DNA of 64,000 nt from Chlorops oryzae (Eukaryota > Arthropoda > Insecta > Diptera > Chloropidae): the NCBI GenBank assembly GCA_020466095.1, contig CM035806.1:140241934-140305933 (forward strand). The letters are read 5' to 3'. How positions within the stretch are numbered: the first letter of the stretch is position 1; every line of letters starts with the position of its first letter. The notes under the pieces are model-generated. The model had not been told where the DNA came from. It did no database searches and was given only the letters and a program-made list of their open reading frames with translations. A program made the position numbers and the translations under genes. Of the stretch, positions 34,704 through 45,212 are shown piece by piece.

Positions 34704-36235
34704 GTATATAATTCGGGAACAAATATTTTTCGTGGTCTGATCAGGTTTTTGATACGTTTTTGCTAGTGAAAAACGGAGTATTTTCGTCTCAGCGCTGGTC
34801 TAAACGAGAACAGAAAAAGGCGTAACGAGGGCATCAATATGCAATTAACCACAAAATTTAAAGCGAAACCAAACGAAACAAAACCAGCCGAAACGAAACG
34901 AATGAAACAAACCCCATGAAACAAGTAAAAGGGAGCACCACATCCGAATCGCCTAAATCGCAAATACATCTCCGCTAAATTGTGGAATGCATGCAAGATG
35001 AATTATGAGAACGATGATGGCAATGACAATGGCAATGAGGATAGCACAGGACAGCATCGCAACGTAATATTGCGGCCAGAATTAATCACGACTCTGAGCA
35101 TTCAATGGCTCAGAGACACACTGAACCCAATCAACGATCTCAAAAAATTTCCATTTTCTTTCTTTCTTTTGTCATTTTAAGTGACTGCAGAGCGCCGAGG
35201 AGAGGACGGCCAGCTCGCCAAAAGGGCATGCCCCTTTAACATGCATACATTCTCGACGCAGCGCATGGTTAGGCGATGAATCATTTGGTTTTTCTGGCAA
35301 GGAATTCGTTCATTCTACGCCGAATTGCTTATTAGAGCCTCGGGCATCGACCGCATGATGACTAATAGCCCATTCTCAGATGCTGCGTGAGTAAAGGGGC
35401 CACATGGAAGACATGCGTTACTTCGAAGTAGAGATGGGCGCGGGCCGGGCTTTTTTGTCGTGTCCCGCGGGCCTTTGCCATTTTACCACGGGCCCGGGCC
35501 TCAAAAGTGAGTTTCGTGCGGGCCCGTCCGAAAATTTTCGACCCATTTGGGATGTACCCAGCCAATTTTGTGATCAACTCAAAAATGATAAAAATGGGAT
35601 TGCGTCTTTGGCAAGTTTCGTCATATTTTTTCACAAAAAGGCTGTATTTAGCTACTGTACATCATATTTAATGAGGAAGAAGGGAGTTTATTTCATTTAA
35701 AACGAACAAATGACCATTTAACCATCTGTTTATTTATGACGTAGATGCGCAGAACGAAACACTTTTGAAGCACGATGTGCGTAATAGGGATGGGCGATAT
35801 TGGAAAAAGTATCGAGTTCGATAATATCGACTGCAAGGAACATCGATATTTATTTATCGCGAAAATATATCGATATATCGACCATTATTATTTTATATAC
35901 TTTTGGTAACAAACCCGCCTATTTGCATTAATGTAATTGTCAGTTTATGTATACAAGCTACCTTTCTCATGTATTAAGACTTTAAAGAGCTTGAAAACAT
36001 ATTTTTTAAATAGAACATTTATCTAATTTCGTTTAGAGCCCATAAAAAATTTATGTTTTACAAGGGAGTAGGTGTAAAATGAGGTAAATGTATAACTTTT
36101 TTTTATCAGTCAAGTTTTAATTTTATTGTATACTTCGCTTTGTTAATTAAAATAAAAATATACATCCATGTACTTATAAAAAAAAAAGTAAAAACATATT
36201 TTCAACGAAATAAAACTAAACAAATTAAGGTACCT
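34704..36235. other. Mixed spacer with two orphan hAT-like termini
   Basis: 34704-35420 is mostly unique-looking and has no supported gene. TAGAGATGGGCGCGGGCCGG starts at 35431 and TAGGGATGGGCGATATTGG at 35788. Both look like left ends of hAT elements, but no matching right ends were found nearby. Confidence 0.45.
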
Positions 36236-36858
36236 TCTTTTTATACCCAGCGTAAGCGGGGTATATTAGTTTTGTGCTAATCTTGTAACAGGGAGAATTA
36301 AGCTCCGGAGATATAGACAAATATATATAGAAATGATCAGGATCAAAAACTGAATCGATTTAGACATGTCCGTCTGTCCGTCTGACCGTCCGTCCGTGGT
36401 CGGATCTCCTCCGAAACGGCTGAACCAATGAAGACGAAATTTGGCACACATGTATATCGGGGTCCGAGTATGATCCTAAGTAAAAATGGGAGACATCCGC
36501 CCACTGCCACGCCCACAAAAGAATTTATTGTGTTTTCAGTAAAATGCTTGTAACTTGCGAACCACTCAACACATTCCATTGATATTTGGTGTACTGTTAA
36601 ACTACGAAAAGGGACATATCCTGGAAAGAATTGACGCCGTCCTCCTCAAGCCACGCCCACAAATAAGCCCACAAATAAGGGCTTATCGTAACCTCTGAAG
36701 TAAAAGGCGTAGAAGCTTTTAAATCGCAACATAGGTTTACCAAGGCGAATGTAAGGTTTAGGAACAAAAATTTACGTGGCCCGCCCACTGCCACGCCCAC
36801 AAATAGAGAAGCAAAACATAGTGCGCTCATAATGTCGGGACGCTGGGTATTTCAAAGT
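36236..36858. mobile_element. Dispersed repeat family 2 (CCCAGCG ends)
   Basis: Ends TATACCCAGCG and CGCTGGGTAT are inverted. The interior has GTCCGTCTGTCCGTCTGACC, CTCCTCCGAAACGGCTGAAC, TTTGGCACACATG and three CCACGCCCAC-containing segments. No coding sequence. Confidence 0.65.
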
Positions 36859-38193
36859 CGGGCTTGACCGACTTTAGCTTTCTTACTGGGCGGGCCATAC
36901 AAATTATTTTTCATCTCTTGTGTTGTATTGCCAAAAAAGACAACAATGTTACTGTAATTTGCGAGAAAACAAAATGGAGTTTTGGTTATATTTGATTTTT
37001 TTCAATTCGACTAGGGTGTTTTATTTTGTTATTAATAAATTTTTTGTTCGAATTAATTTGTTATTAATGTGTTTTGCTCCTTCATTGAAACTGAATTTCA
37101 TTGACAGATACAGATATTTAGGCATTAAAAAGAATTTTGGCCCTTGTACTGATTTTTTACTCTGTACTTGGCAATTTGTACTGCTTTGGTGCGAAAAAAA
37201 TATGGTGGCCTTAATTATGACATATGCATACTTAATATTAACGTAAGGCGGTCAACCGTCCCGCATTCTGAGGCAAAATTGTTCCTCGAGCATTACTGCC
37301 AATAACAGAATGTCTGCTATAGATGATATATGTATGTATCGTATGTATGTATATAGCAGGCTGTCTTCCATATGCGATACATTTCTATAATAGAAATCGT
37401 ATACAACAGACAGATTTTCCGGTCCCTTGAAATCTGTTATAAACGGTTTTTTACAAACAATATTCAGGTGTTTACCCGCGGCTTTACCGAATTCGCCCGA
37501 CGATTATTCATTTACGGCCATACATATTCTGTTCATTACGTTAAGTAATCGCGGACAGTGCCAGTTTTTTCGTTTTTTTCGTTTATCTTGTAAAGAGTCC
37601 CGAGTACTCGGAAAAGCAATCCGATCCAATTTCTTTCGGTTCACTTGACTTGAGAATTCGGGTGAACAAAATCATAATAAAAAAATTTTTATGCATCAAT
37701 TAATGTCCGTCGATTGGTTCGTAAAATCTTTAATCATTCTTCGCCGCGGAAACGAAGACGCTCAATAAAAATTATTAAAAAATCTCTATTCAAAGATCGT
37801 GATCGAAATGGGCAGGAAAATTTGGGCTTAATTGAATTAATTGAACGGAAGAGAACGCACTTTAATTGAAATTGGCGAAAACAATGCGGGACACAAAGTT
37901 TGAATGAAAAATTTTTTTATATTCTTAAGGGGTTAATTGGTTGTGCTGGTATCGGCATGTTTTTTTTTTTTTTTTTTTTTTTTTGAAGCGTAGAACACTA
38001 GAAGCCGATTTTGACTACCGTTGTGTTGCTGTTTAGGCCAATGGCCGATCTATCTTCTATAATCCTTGAATATCCTTGAAAAAAGTTTCTTTTTCAGAGC
38101 AATTTTGGAAAAATCATATCTCAGACATGAACGAAGATAGAATGATGGTTCGAAAGCCCAAAAATAGAAGAGAAAAAAAAATCACAAGAAAAC
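36859..38193. other. AT-rich intron, nothing recognised
   Basis: Includes a (TATG)n-like run near 37330-37350 and a T-run at 37961-37984. Confidence 0.5.
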
Positions 38194-38798
38194 AAGTAAG
38201 GGTGTTATAGTCAGGCGAGCCTGACAATAGAATACCCGACACAGACACACATGTTTAAATAATTTTTGAACCACGCCCAAAAAACAGGACCACTAAGAAA
38301 GAATATTCAAGAGGTTTTTAAGGGCATTAGGGGCCCCATATACCGACTTTTTTTTAATTTTTTTATGAAAACTGCCCGTTTGCCACGCCCACTTTTCCAA
38401 TTTTTGTTTAATTATATTCGGAGGCTTAAATATACACTCAAATTCTAAGTTTCATTGAAATATTTCGTAAAATTCCGATTTTGAGGCAGTTTTGGGATTT
38501 TTGTGGCAGACCCTAGTACTGGAGGTACCCCTAAAAATGGTCCGATCGAGTCCATTCTTGAACTTGTTCTTACTCATATCACCGTGAGCACGAATACCAA
38601 ATTTTGTCAAGATATCTCAACTGTAAAAAACTGTATACAGACAGACAGACAGACGGACATGGCTAAATCGAATCTCCTGGCGACGCTGATCATTTCTATA
38701 TAGATATATTTTGTATGGTCCATCTCGACTGATTCTAGGTGTTACACACAACCACACAAACGTAATATACCCTCGACACAGAGTGTGTCGGGTATAAA
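38194..38798 (+). mobile_element. Dispersed repeat family 1, copy f (best full copy)
   Basis: Starts AACAAGTAAGGGTGTTATAG, TCAGGCGAGCCTGACAATAG, AATACCCGACACAGAC. It ends ACACAGAGTGTGTCGGGTAT. The ends therefore contain the inverted motif ATACCCGACACA/TGTGTCGGGTAT. Internal landmarks are CGCCCACTTTTCC, CAGACCCTAGTACTGGAGGT, CAGACAGACAGACGGACATG and ACACACAACCACACAAACG. Non-coding. Confidence 0.8.
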
Positions 38799-40414
38799 AA
38801 TATAAAATTATTTTTTGCGCGATCTTGCCAAAGCCCAGGCCCGTACGCAGGGGGTGGGTTTTTGGGGTTCACCCTCAGGTGTAGAGTGAAACCTCCATGC
38901 CCCGTTATAGCTCCTACCAGGAGTCTACAATCCCTTCTAGATAGGGACAGCAGATAAATACTCCTCGGGTATATTTGATACGTATATTGATAAGCATCAA
39001 TATGATTTTTTCCGTATACATACTCATAACAGAATAATTTATGTAACAAACAAGTTTGAAAAATTGCCTTATCCAACAGAAAAATCTAGCCACATTTGTT
39101 CTACGAAGACCAAATGACCGAAGTGCCAAGTGCTACAGGCATTTTCCAACACTAGTCTTTCAGTCCCGAAGTGCATAAGTTTTTGCAAAAAGTTTCAGCG
39201 AGAGGGGGCAAAACATGGCTTATTGACAGCTGGTTGTGGATGAGAGTTTTCTCAGGGTTCAATTTTGGAAAATGTATGTACAAGCAAAAACGGGGAAAAA
39301 AATTAAAATGATTGAACTTTTTTGTCTTATGGAAAAACTTCAAGAAAGTCTACAATTTATGCGCTTACTTCATAATGAGCCCAAAACAATGATAAATGAT
39401 AATACAGTGGCAGTCCAAAATGATGACAGATCTGTAATAAACGATTGCCGCCCAGTTTGGTCATCAGAATTCAAACGGCATTATTAGATTCACCAATTCA
39501 TAAAAAAAAAACATTTTATTCGTGTTTTTGGTTCACATTTACGGAAGATTTGAAAATTCGAATTGAAGACATTTATCAAAATTCCCCCTCCCCCCTTTAT
39601 AACAATCATATCAATGCAATCGCCATTATGAAAAAAAACCGCATTTAGAAGACATTCACGTACCTATGAAATTAAAAAACTTGCCATGCATTTTTGAAAC
39701 ATTTAAATGCATACTTTTAGGATATACAATTTAAATATTTTCTTTGCGTTTTGGGAATTCGAAAAACTCGATGTATATTTTGAGGCGAAGTTTGATTGAA
39801 AATTCTAAATGTCGAAACGAAAAATAGGCACTTATTCTAAAAAGCACACTTAACCCATTTACACCCGCTGCACTAAAACAGGTACACCCGAATGATCGTC
39901 ATGAAACATGCTACAATAAAAAAAATTAATAAGAAAACGAAATTTCAAAAATTTATTTCATGTTCTTAATATTTCCTTTAGTACCTGAGACAAGCACATT
40001 AGTACCCAAATAGACCAAAGCCCATTAGAATTATCAAGAATTGTGAAGATTTTTATGACTATAAAAGATCCTCATGCGCATAAATCTGTTCAATAATCTT
40101 ATGAAAATGCTGTATTTCATGGGACAATTTTAAAACCGACGATTTCTAAGGCCATCAAGCCCAATTTATAAATATTATCTGTATGTACAATATTTTATCC
40201 GAGGCTAAAATGTTAGCTACTTTTATTTTACGATTTTTATAACGGTAACTCGGCACCTGAAGGTTATCGCTTAATTGAGTGTGCACTCTTGAGTCAAAAG
40301 TTTCAACTTTTTTATAGTAAGGATATTAAGACTTCAGATAATGACACCTTAGTCATTGTACATATATGTGTCAACTATACTTCAAGTCTCATTTGAATTT
40401 CAGATGTACAAGAC
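38799..40414. other. Intronic DNA, nothing firmly recognised
   Basis: A GGGGGTGGGTTTTTGGGGTT block lies near 38850. Short frames at 39150-39650 have stops and no recognisable family. Confidence 0.45.
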
Positions 40415-40817
40415 AACCTACGGAAAACACCCTCTTCCCAAGCCCACTTTTCCGATTTTTTTGAAATTCCAATCGGAGGCTTAACTATGTATATGCTCAA
40501 ATTCTAAGTTTCATTGAAATATTTCGAAAAAGTCAGATTTTGGGACAATTTTGGGATTTTTGTGACAGACCCTAGTACTGGAGGTACCCCTAAAAATGGT
40601 CCGATCGGGTCCATTCTCGTACTTGTACTCACTCATGTGCCTGTGAGCACGCATATCAAATTTTGTCAAGATAGCTCAACTCCTTCGATAAGAAAACTGT
40701 ATACAGACAGACAGACGGACATGGCTCAATCGAATCTCCATCTCGACTGATTCTAGGTGTTACACACAACCACACAAACGTAATATACCCTCGACACAGA
40801 GTGTGTCGGGTATAAAA
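40415..40817 (+). mobile_element. Dispersed repeat family 1, copy g (5' truncated)
   Basis: From CCAAGCCCACTTTTCC through CAGACCCTAGTACTGGAGGT and GACAGACGGACATGGCT to GAGTGTGTCGGGTATAAAAA. Lacks the family start. Confidence 0.75.
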
Positions 40818-41072
40818 AATACGAAATTCGAATGCCCACATTAACCCTAGAGTGCCAAAATAAAATGTATTTTCAGGGGTATAGTGTATCATTAATTGTG
40901 GTAACAGAGACACCAATGAAAGAGTGACTCTGGAACTGGTGACATTTACTGCAGGGCTTCTATGCCAAAATGCCGCCGTTAATTATTCAGTTGCTGCCTA
41001 AAAGTATGCCGTATGTTATAGTATGGCTTTATCGATGCAGTTGTTGAGGAAAAGAAAAAAGCTTCCACTTAC
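40818..41072. other. Intron start of the 36-kb Svil intron
   Basis: No element or gene seen. The donor GTAAGT of the upstream exon lies at its right edge. Confidence 0.6.
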
Positions 41073-41234
41073 GTTTACAAGATTTTCGCGTCGAATTTCG
41101 TCAACTTCGTCTCGCTTTGAGACGCGCTTCTTCCAGTCATCTTCGCCGCTTTTTTGTAGCGCAGCCAGGCGCTCAGCAATGGAGATTGAACCGCTCTTTG
41201 CTATCGCTATTGTGCGTTGATCCGGACCCATTAT
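41073..41234 (-). CDS. Svil: Supervillin exon with [18 protein letters not shown]
   Basis: The 162-nt exon is in phase 0 at both ends. The acceptor CTTTAG ends at 41235 and the donor GTAAGTGG starts at 41072. It reads [37 protein letters not shown] and [16 protein letters not shown]. The AERLAALKKSGE(E/D)DWK motif is strongly characteristic of animal supervillins and marks the end of the disordered N-terminal half. Its phase fits the exon at 4525-4669 across the 36-kb intron. Confidence 0.93.
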
Positions 41235-41315
41235 CTAAAGCAAAAAAAAAAAAAAAATTCATACGAAATGTCAATGATTGACGTTCCAAATGAAGGTCAC
41301 TGTAAAAAGACTTAC
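41235..41315 (-). other. Svil intron, 81 bp
   Basis: Donor GTAAGT from 41315, acceptor CTTTAG ending at 41235, with an A-run (T-run in sense) before it. Confidence 0.88.
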
Positions 41316-41568
41316 CTCGGTCTTGCTACGTTGCAGGCCACCCAGCAGGAATGCCGGCAGCGCCGTTGGTTTACAGCTAGTGTCGGAAGTTGAATTCGTA
41401 GTCAAATCCTGTGCACTCGGTTCACTGATATCGATAATTTTCGGTGTCTTTGTCAGTCCTGCGGCATCTGTAGCTTTTTCATTGTCCACATGACGGAGTT
41501 TTACAAAGGCTACTGGACCGCCGGGGGGTGGAATCGATGTGTGACTTTTGCTCTTCGCAATGAATTTA
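41316..41568 (-). CDS. Svil: Supervillin exon, N-terminal half
   Basis: The 253-nt exon runs from acceptor TTTTTTGCAG (ending 41569) to donor GTAAGT (from 41315). It enters with the third base of a codon and leaves in phase 0, joining in frame to IMGPDQ. It reads KFIAKSKSHTSIPPPGGPVA, FVKLRHVDNEKATDAAG, KIIDISEPSAQDL and PTALPAFLLGGLQRSKTE. The previous exon must end with two bases of a codon; I did not find it. The assignment rests on splice continuity with the recognisable exon, since this N-terminal region varies between species. Confidence 0.85.
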
Positions 41569-42713
41569 CTGCAAAAAATCAGAGAGCAAGAGTTCTTAAT
41601 TAGATATTATCGGATTTATATAGTTGTTTTTTTTTTTTTTTTTTTTTTAATTTAAGATAAAATAATCGACGCACTTTTGATATTCAAAAACCATCACGAA
41701 AAATGTTCAAACAATCACCTCGGTACCATCAATTTGGACGCTTTGAAAAAGCGGCAATACCAAAGACACAAAAAATATCGATAAAATTTTTTTTGGGGTT
41801 TTTTGTTGTTGTTGTTGTTTTTCTCCCCCGAAAAATTCCCAAAAAACTTAAATCTTAATGCACAATTTTAAATTCAAAACTGAAACTGCAGAAACTGCGA
41901 AGCGAAAGCCGCACTCTTTTCGTGGTGTCGATGGGTAAGTCGAATAAATAATGGTTTTCAGTAACTGGGAAGTACAGCAATGAATAATTTCGTAGAAATT
42001 TTATCCAGGACCATTAAATCCGCCGAAACCATCAACCATAGTTGTGAGCATAATTACTTTTATTCAAGTAGAATAATTAGGTACCCTGGTTACGTTGTAT
42101 ATGGGATCAAAAAAATTTCAGATTTTCTCTCTTTTCGATTTGACTACATTTTATGGACATATGTACATATTTGGAAATTGAAGACTGACAAGCAACAAAC
42201 GAGATTGACACAGGCAGTTGATAACCTTTTCATACACTTCGTACCTATGATGCTTGCTGCGGAATACATATTAGTGGGACAAGTTTTGCACTCGCTCTTC
42301 GCAGGGTTGTTCATACAAAAGGGCCAAAATTTGCTGGTGAAAAGTTTGCTCGCTTCAATTTCCACAGCTGCTTGAATACCACTATTGAATGTCTAGCCTT
42401 GTATCGTGCTAAATTAGTCACGAATTCTACCTGTAAGTTATAACAAAACGATCAGATACACCCAAGCTAGAGTATATTAGTTATGGGATGTTTAAGATGA
42501 AAATGAAATAGCAAACGAAGCCCAAAAGAAACAAACAAAAATTCGAGGCCAAGTAACTTCCACATCTTCAAAAACTGCCTTCAGGGTCATTTTATGTTTG
42601 GACTACTTGATAACAACAAAAAATTTATTCTTGCTAGAGAAATTGATGGGGTAAAATCATCATCTGCGAATGGATCACTTAATACTATACAAAAATCTTC
42701 TTTCATTTACTTT
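41569..42713. other. Probable Svil intron, nothing recognised
   Basis: T-run at 41630-41648 and GTTGTTGTT near 41806. A 396-bp open frame on the plus strand (41980-42375) lacks recognisable similarity and is probably chance or repeat-derived. Confidence 0.45.
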
Positions 42714-42829
42714 AAGGCTCAGTTACTCTTGTTTGAACGTAACTTAACTTTACTTTTTTAATCAGTTGACCTGATATGTTTAGTACATTTTGTTAATTTA
42801 CTACGTTCAATCAAGAGTAACTGAGCCTT
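42714..42829. mobile_element. 116-bp palindromic MITE
   Basis: AAGGCTCAGTTACTCTTGTT at the left and its inverse at the right. The arms match over about 28 bases with one mismatch. Confidence 0.75.
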
Positions 42830-42830
42830 T

Positions 42831-43249
42831 CCCTGCAGTAATATGGACTGACCCAAGTGTAGCCTTCGGTCAGTCCCTAATGTTACCAGTACTAGTCCCC
42901 TCTTAATTCCACTTCTTATGTATGCAACTGACCTTTTTAACGTGGGCCTGTCATTGGAGAGGGACTAGTCCGCAAAACAGCTGACCGAAGGTCAGCCTTT
43001 TTGGGTCAATTATCGTATTTTTGTCTTTTTTTAGGATATTCAAATAAGGAAACTAAAAAAACCAATTTCTTATTTATATTCTAAGTTGATGAAAGTGTCA
43101 TTTACAGACTACCCTTAAACCAACCCGTTTATTATCGATCGCCGGCTAGCTGAATTCGATGGAGCGAAGTGCCATAATATAACCGGTAGGATTTGGACCG
43201 GTCAAAGGCCAGTACTTCTTAGGAAATTGACCGGCTCATTACTGCAGGG
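42831..43249. mobile_element. CTGCAGTAAT-ended element, 419 bp
   Basis: Perfect 12-bp inverted ends CCCTGCAGTAAT. GGTCAGT/ACTGACC and GACTAGTCC motifs inside relate it to 25010-26273. No coding sequence and no tRNA-like part seen. Confidence 0.75.
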
Positions 43250-43255
43250 TTAGAA

Positions 43256-43382
43256 CAGTGATGGCCAAACCTATACGTAAACATTCATAATTGTCTGTGT
43301 GAATGCGTTGTCGACTTCGCGGTGAGTTACTCTGATTTGCATTGACGAATGTGTTTGGGTAATCGAAGTTTGGCCGACACTG
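43256..43382. mobile_element. Short hAT-like MITE, 127 bp
   Basis: Inverted ends CAGTGATGGCCAAAC and CAGTGTCGGCCAAAC. Flanking 8-mers GGTTAGAA and CTTTAGAA agree at six positions. Confidence 0.65.
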
Positions 43383-43455
43383 CTTTAGAATTAAACTTCA
43401 AAGGGCAGTCGTCATCGCCACATATATATTATACAAACGCACATACATATGTATA

Positions 43456-44075
43456 CAGTGTAATCTCCCGGTAGTAATTGAGACTCATCCCCTACTCACC
43501 TATGGTGCACCTCAAAAAGACCACAACTAGTCCCCACATAATTTTCGTAACAGACCCTAGTACTGGAGGTACCCCTTAAAATGGTCCGATGGGGTCCATT
43601 CTCGAACTTGTTCTTACTCATGTCCCCGTACCAAATTTTGTCGAGATAGCTCAACTCCTTCGATAAGATAACTGTATACAGACATACGGACAGACAGACG
43701 GACATGTCTAAATCGAATCTCCTAGTGACCCTGATCATTTCTATATACATTTTGTATGGTCCATCTCGACTGGTTCTGGGTGCTACACACAACCACACAA
43801 ACACAATATACCCTCGACACAGAGTGTGTCGGGTATAATGACCTCACCGCCCCTCGATATCTTACGGAACAGTCAGCGGTGAGACCTATAGAGGTCGACC
43901 TTAGGTTAGACGTGCTCCATAGTTTTTATGGTCTAGTTGCTAACAGTCTCACCTAAGGTCGGTCCTATTTGGCAAACTGACCGCTCGTTTACCACAGGGC
44001 TCTCTTAAGCGGACACCTACAGGACCGAAAAATACGTCCGCTTACGAGGAGTGTCCGCAACGAGAGAGTACACTG
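43456..44075. mobile_element. pogo-like MITE split by a nested pair of insertions
   Basis: CAGTGTAATCTC at the left, GAGAGAGTACACTG at the right, with TA on both sides. The right remnant CTCTCTTAAGCGGACACCTA to the end is the bulk of the element. Between about 43467 and 43995 lies a CTGCAGTAAT-type element, itself interrupted by repeat family 1. Confidence 0.75.
43540..43838 (+). mobile_element. Dispersed repeat family 1, copy h (3' part)
   Basis: CAGACCCTAGTACTGGAGGT through AGACAGACGGACATGTCT, ACACACAACCACACAAACAC to GAGTGTGTCGGGTATAATG. Confidence 0.8.
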
Positions 44076-44995
44076 TATACAAATATGTATGTTTGTATGT
44101 TCACATCATAATCTCTCCTTCTTAAAGCTCCGATTGAGCCCACATAAGAGTGAATTTCACATAATTTTTTGGGTTTGAGTCTCTTAACGTTCTTCTCGTT
44201 CGCTATTTTGCAAAGGTTTTGTCGATAATGTCCTTGAGGTATCGATTAAACATGTGAGACAGACAACCAAATAGCGTGGCAAACTTACATTTTTTTTTTA
44301 AATTTGACTGTGTCTAAAAGCATACACTACCCTTGGGTTCTTTTGGTCCTATGGCAAATAATCAATTGTCTTGTCGATTTCTATGACTGTTCGTCTCTTT
44401 CACTTCTGTTTGCAAATTACTCGTTTACCTTGCTCTTCTGCTCCAAAGGCATCAATTCGTTCCATCAATCGAAATGAGATCATTCAAAGTTTGGTTTGTC
44501 GGCTTTGTGTGTTGACAAAGTAATAAGCACAGGGTGTTCCGTACTAAAGTTCTTTTCTTTATAGGGTTGGTAAAGCGGGTGGTCATGTGAACAAAAAATC
44601 GTATTTGGGAAAAGAACTTATGTAGTTGGACAGCCAAGTGTTAAGTCTTGTTAGGGGTGTAAAATTTTCTTACTTATTTGCAGTTTCAGGGACTTTTTTG
44701 CCATCAAAGTTAATATTTTGAAATTTTCTTTACACTTTTTGACTTTGGAAGGTTTTTTTTAAGAAAAATATTTGATTAACACATACTTTTCTAATTTTTT
44801 TCGAAATCTATGATAACTTTCCTTTAAAATGGTAGTACATATGTCATACTTTATTTGTGGTCTTGCCCATAAAAAAAATAGAAATTTAAATAAACTGAAT
44901 TTTTTTTTTATGTGATGAAATTCTAAAGAGGGGAAAATATGGCTTACTAAGGTCGTGAAAGCAATTTGAAAATTTTCTGTATGTATGCCTTTTTC
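44076..44995. other. Spacer, nothing firmly recognised
   Basis: Minus-strand sequence at 44425-44480 could encode a short start exon (MISFRLMERIDAFGAEEQ) before a GTAAAC donor, but nothing corroborates it. Confidence 0.4.
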
Positions 44996-45212
44996 AAGTG
45001 GCTCTGGGATAGCGTAGGGGATGCGTGCTATGCTCTTGATCCCTGGGTCCGAGGTTCGATTCCCGGCACAGACGAAACTGAGTGTAATGTTCCAAGCCTA
45101 GCACACTACATAATAAGACATACACTCACACAAGCACACGAAACCCTCCTTGGTATCAGAATGGGCCGATTAACGGCCTAAGTGGCAGCCACTTCAACCC
45201 ATCTACCCACCT
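44996..45212 (+). mobile_element. tRNA-derived SINE, near full length
   Basis: The tRNA-like head (45000-45073) has an A-box-like GGGATAGCGTAGGGGATG and a B-box GGTTCGATTCC. It is followed by ACTGAGTGTAATGTTCCAAG and a tail ending in ACCCATCTACCCACCTACC. The same head-tail junction occurs inverted at 6880-6962. Confidence 0.78.

Larger units (their letters stand above)
4670..41072 (-). other. Svil 36.4-kb intron
   Basis: The intron runs from donor GTAAGT (41072-41067) to acceptor GCAG (4670). Exon phases on both sides match (0/0), so no intervening constitutive exon is required. It is packed with transposable elements and holds one unrecognised same-strand coding region (16370-17700). An alternative promoter or cassette exon inside it is possible. 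Confidence 0.8.

Noticed and set aside
34980..35180. Small plus-strand frame with an Asn/Asp/Gly-rich start
   Set aside because: Short, with no splice or promoter context and a low-complexity opening.
41980..42375. 131-codon open frame on the plus strand
   Set aside because: Composition is not convincing, a minus-strand frame is equally open, and no family is recognised.
44425..44480. Possible first coding exon on the minus strand (MISFRLMERIDAFGAEEQ then GTAAAC donor)
   Set aside because: It ends in the wrong phase for the exon at 41316-41568, has no promoter evidence and no recognised similarity.
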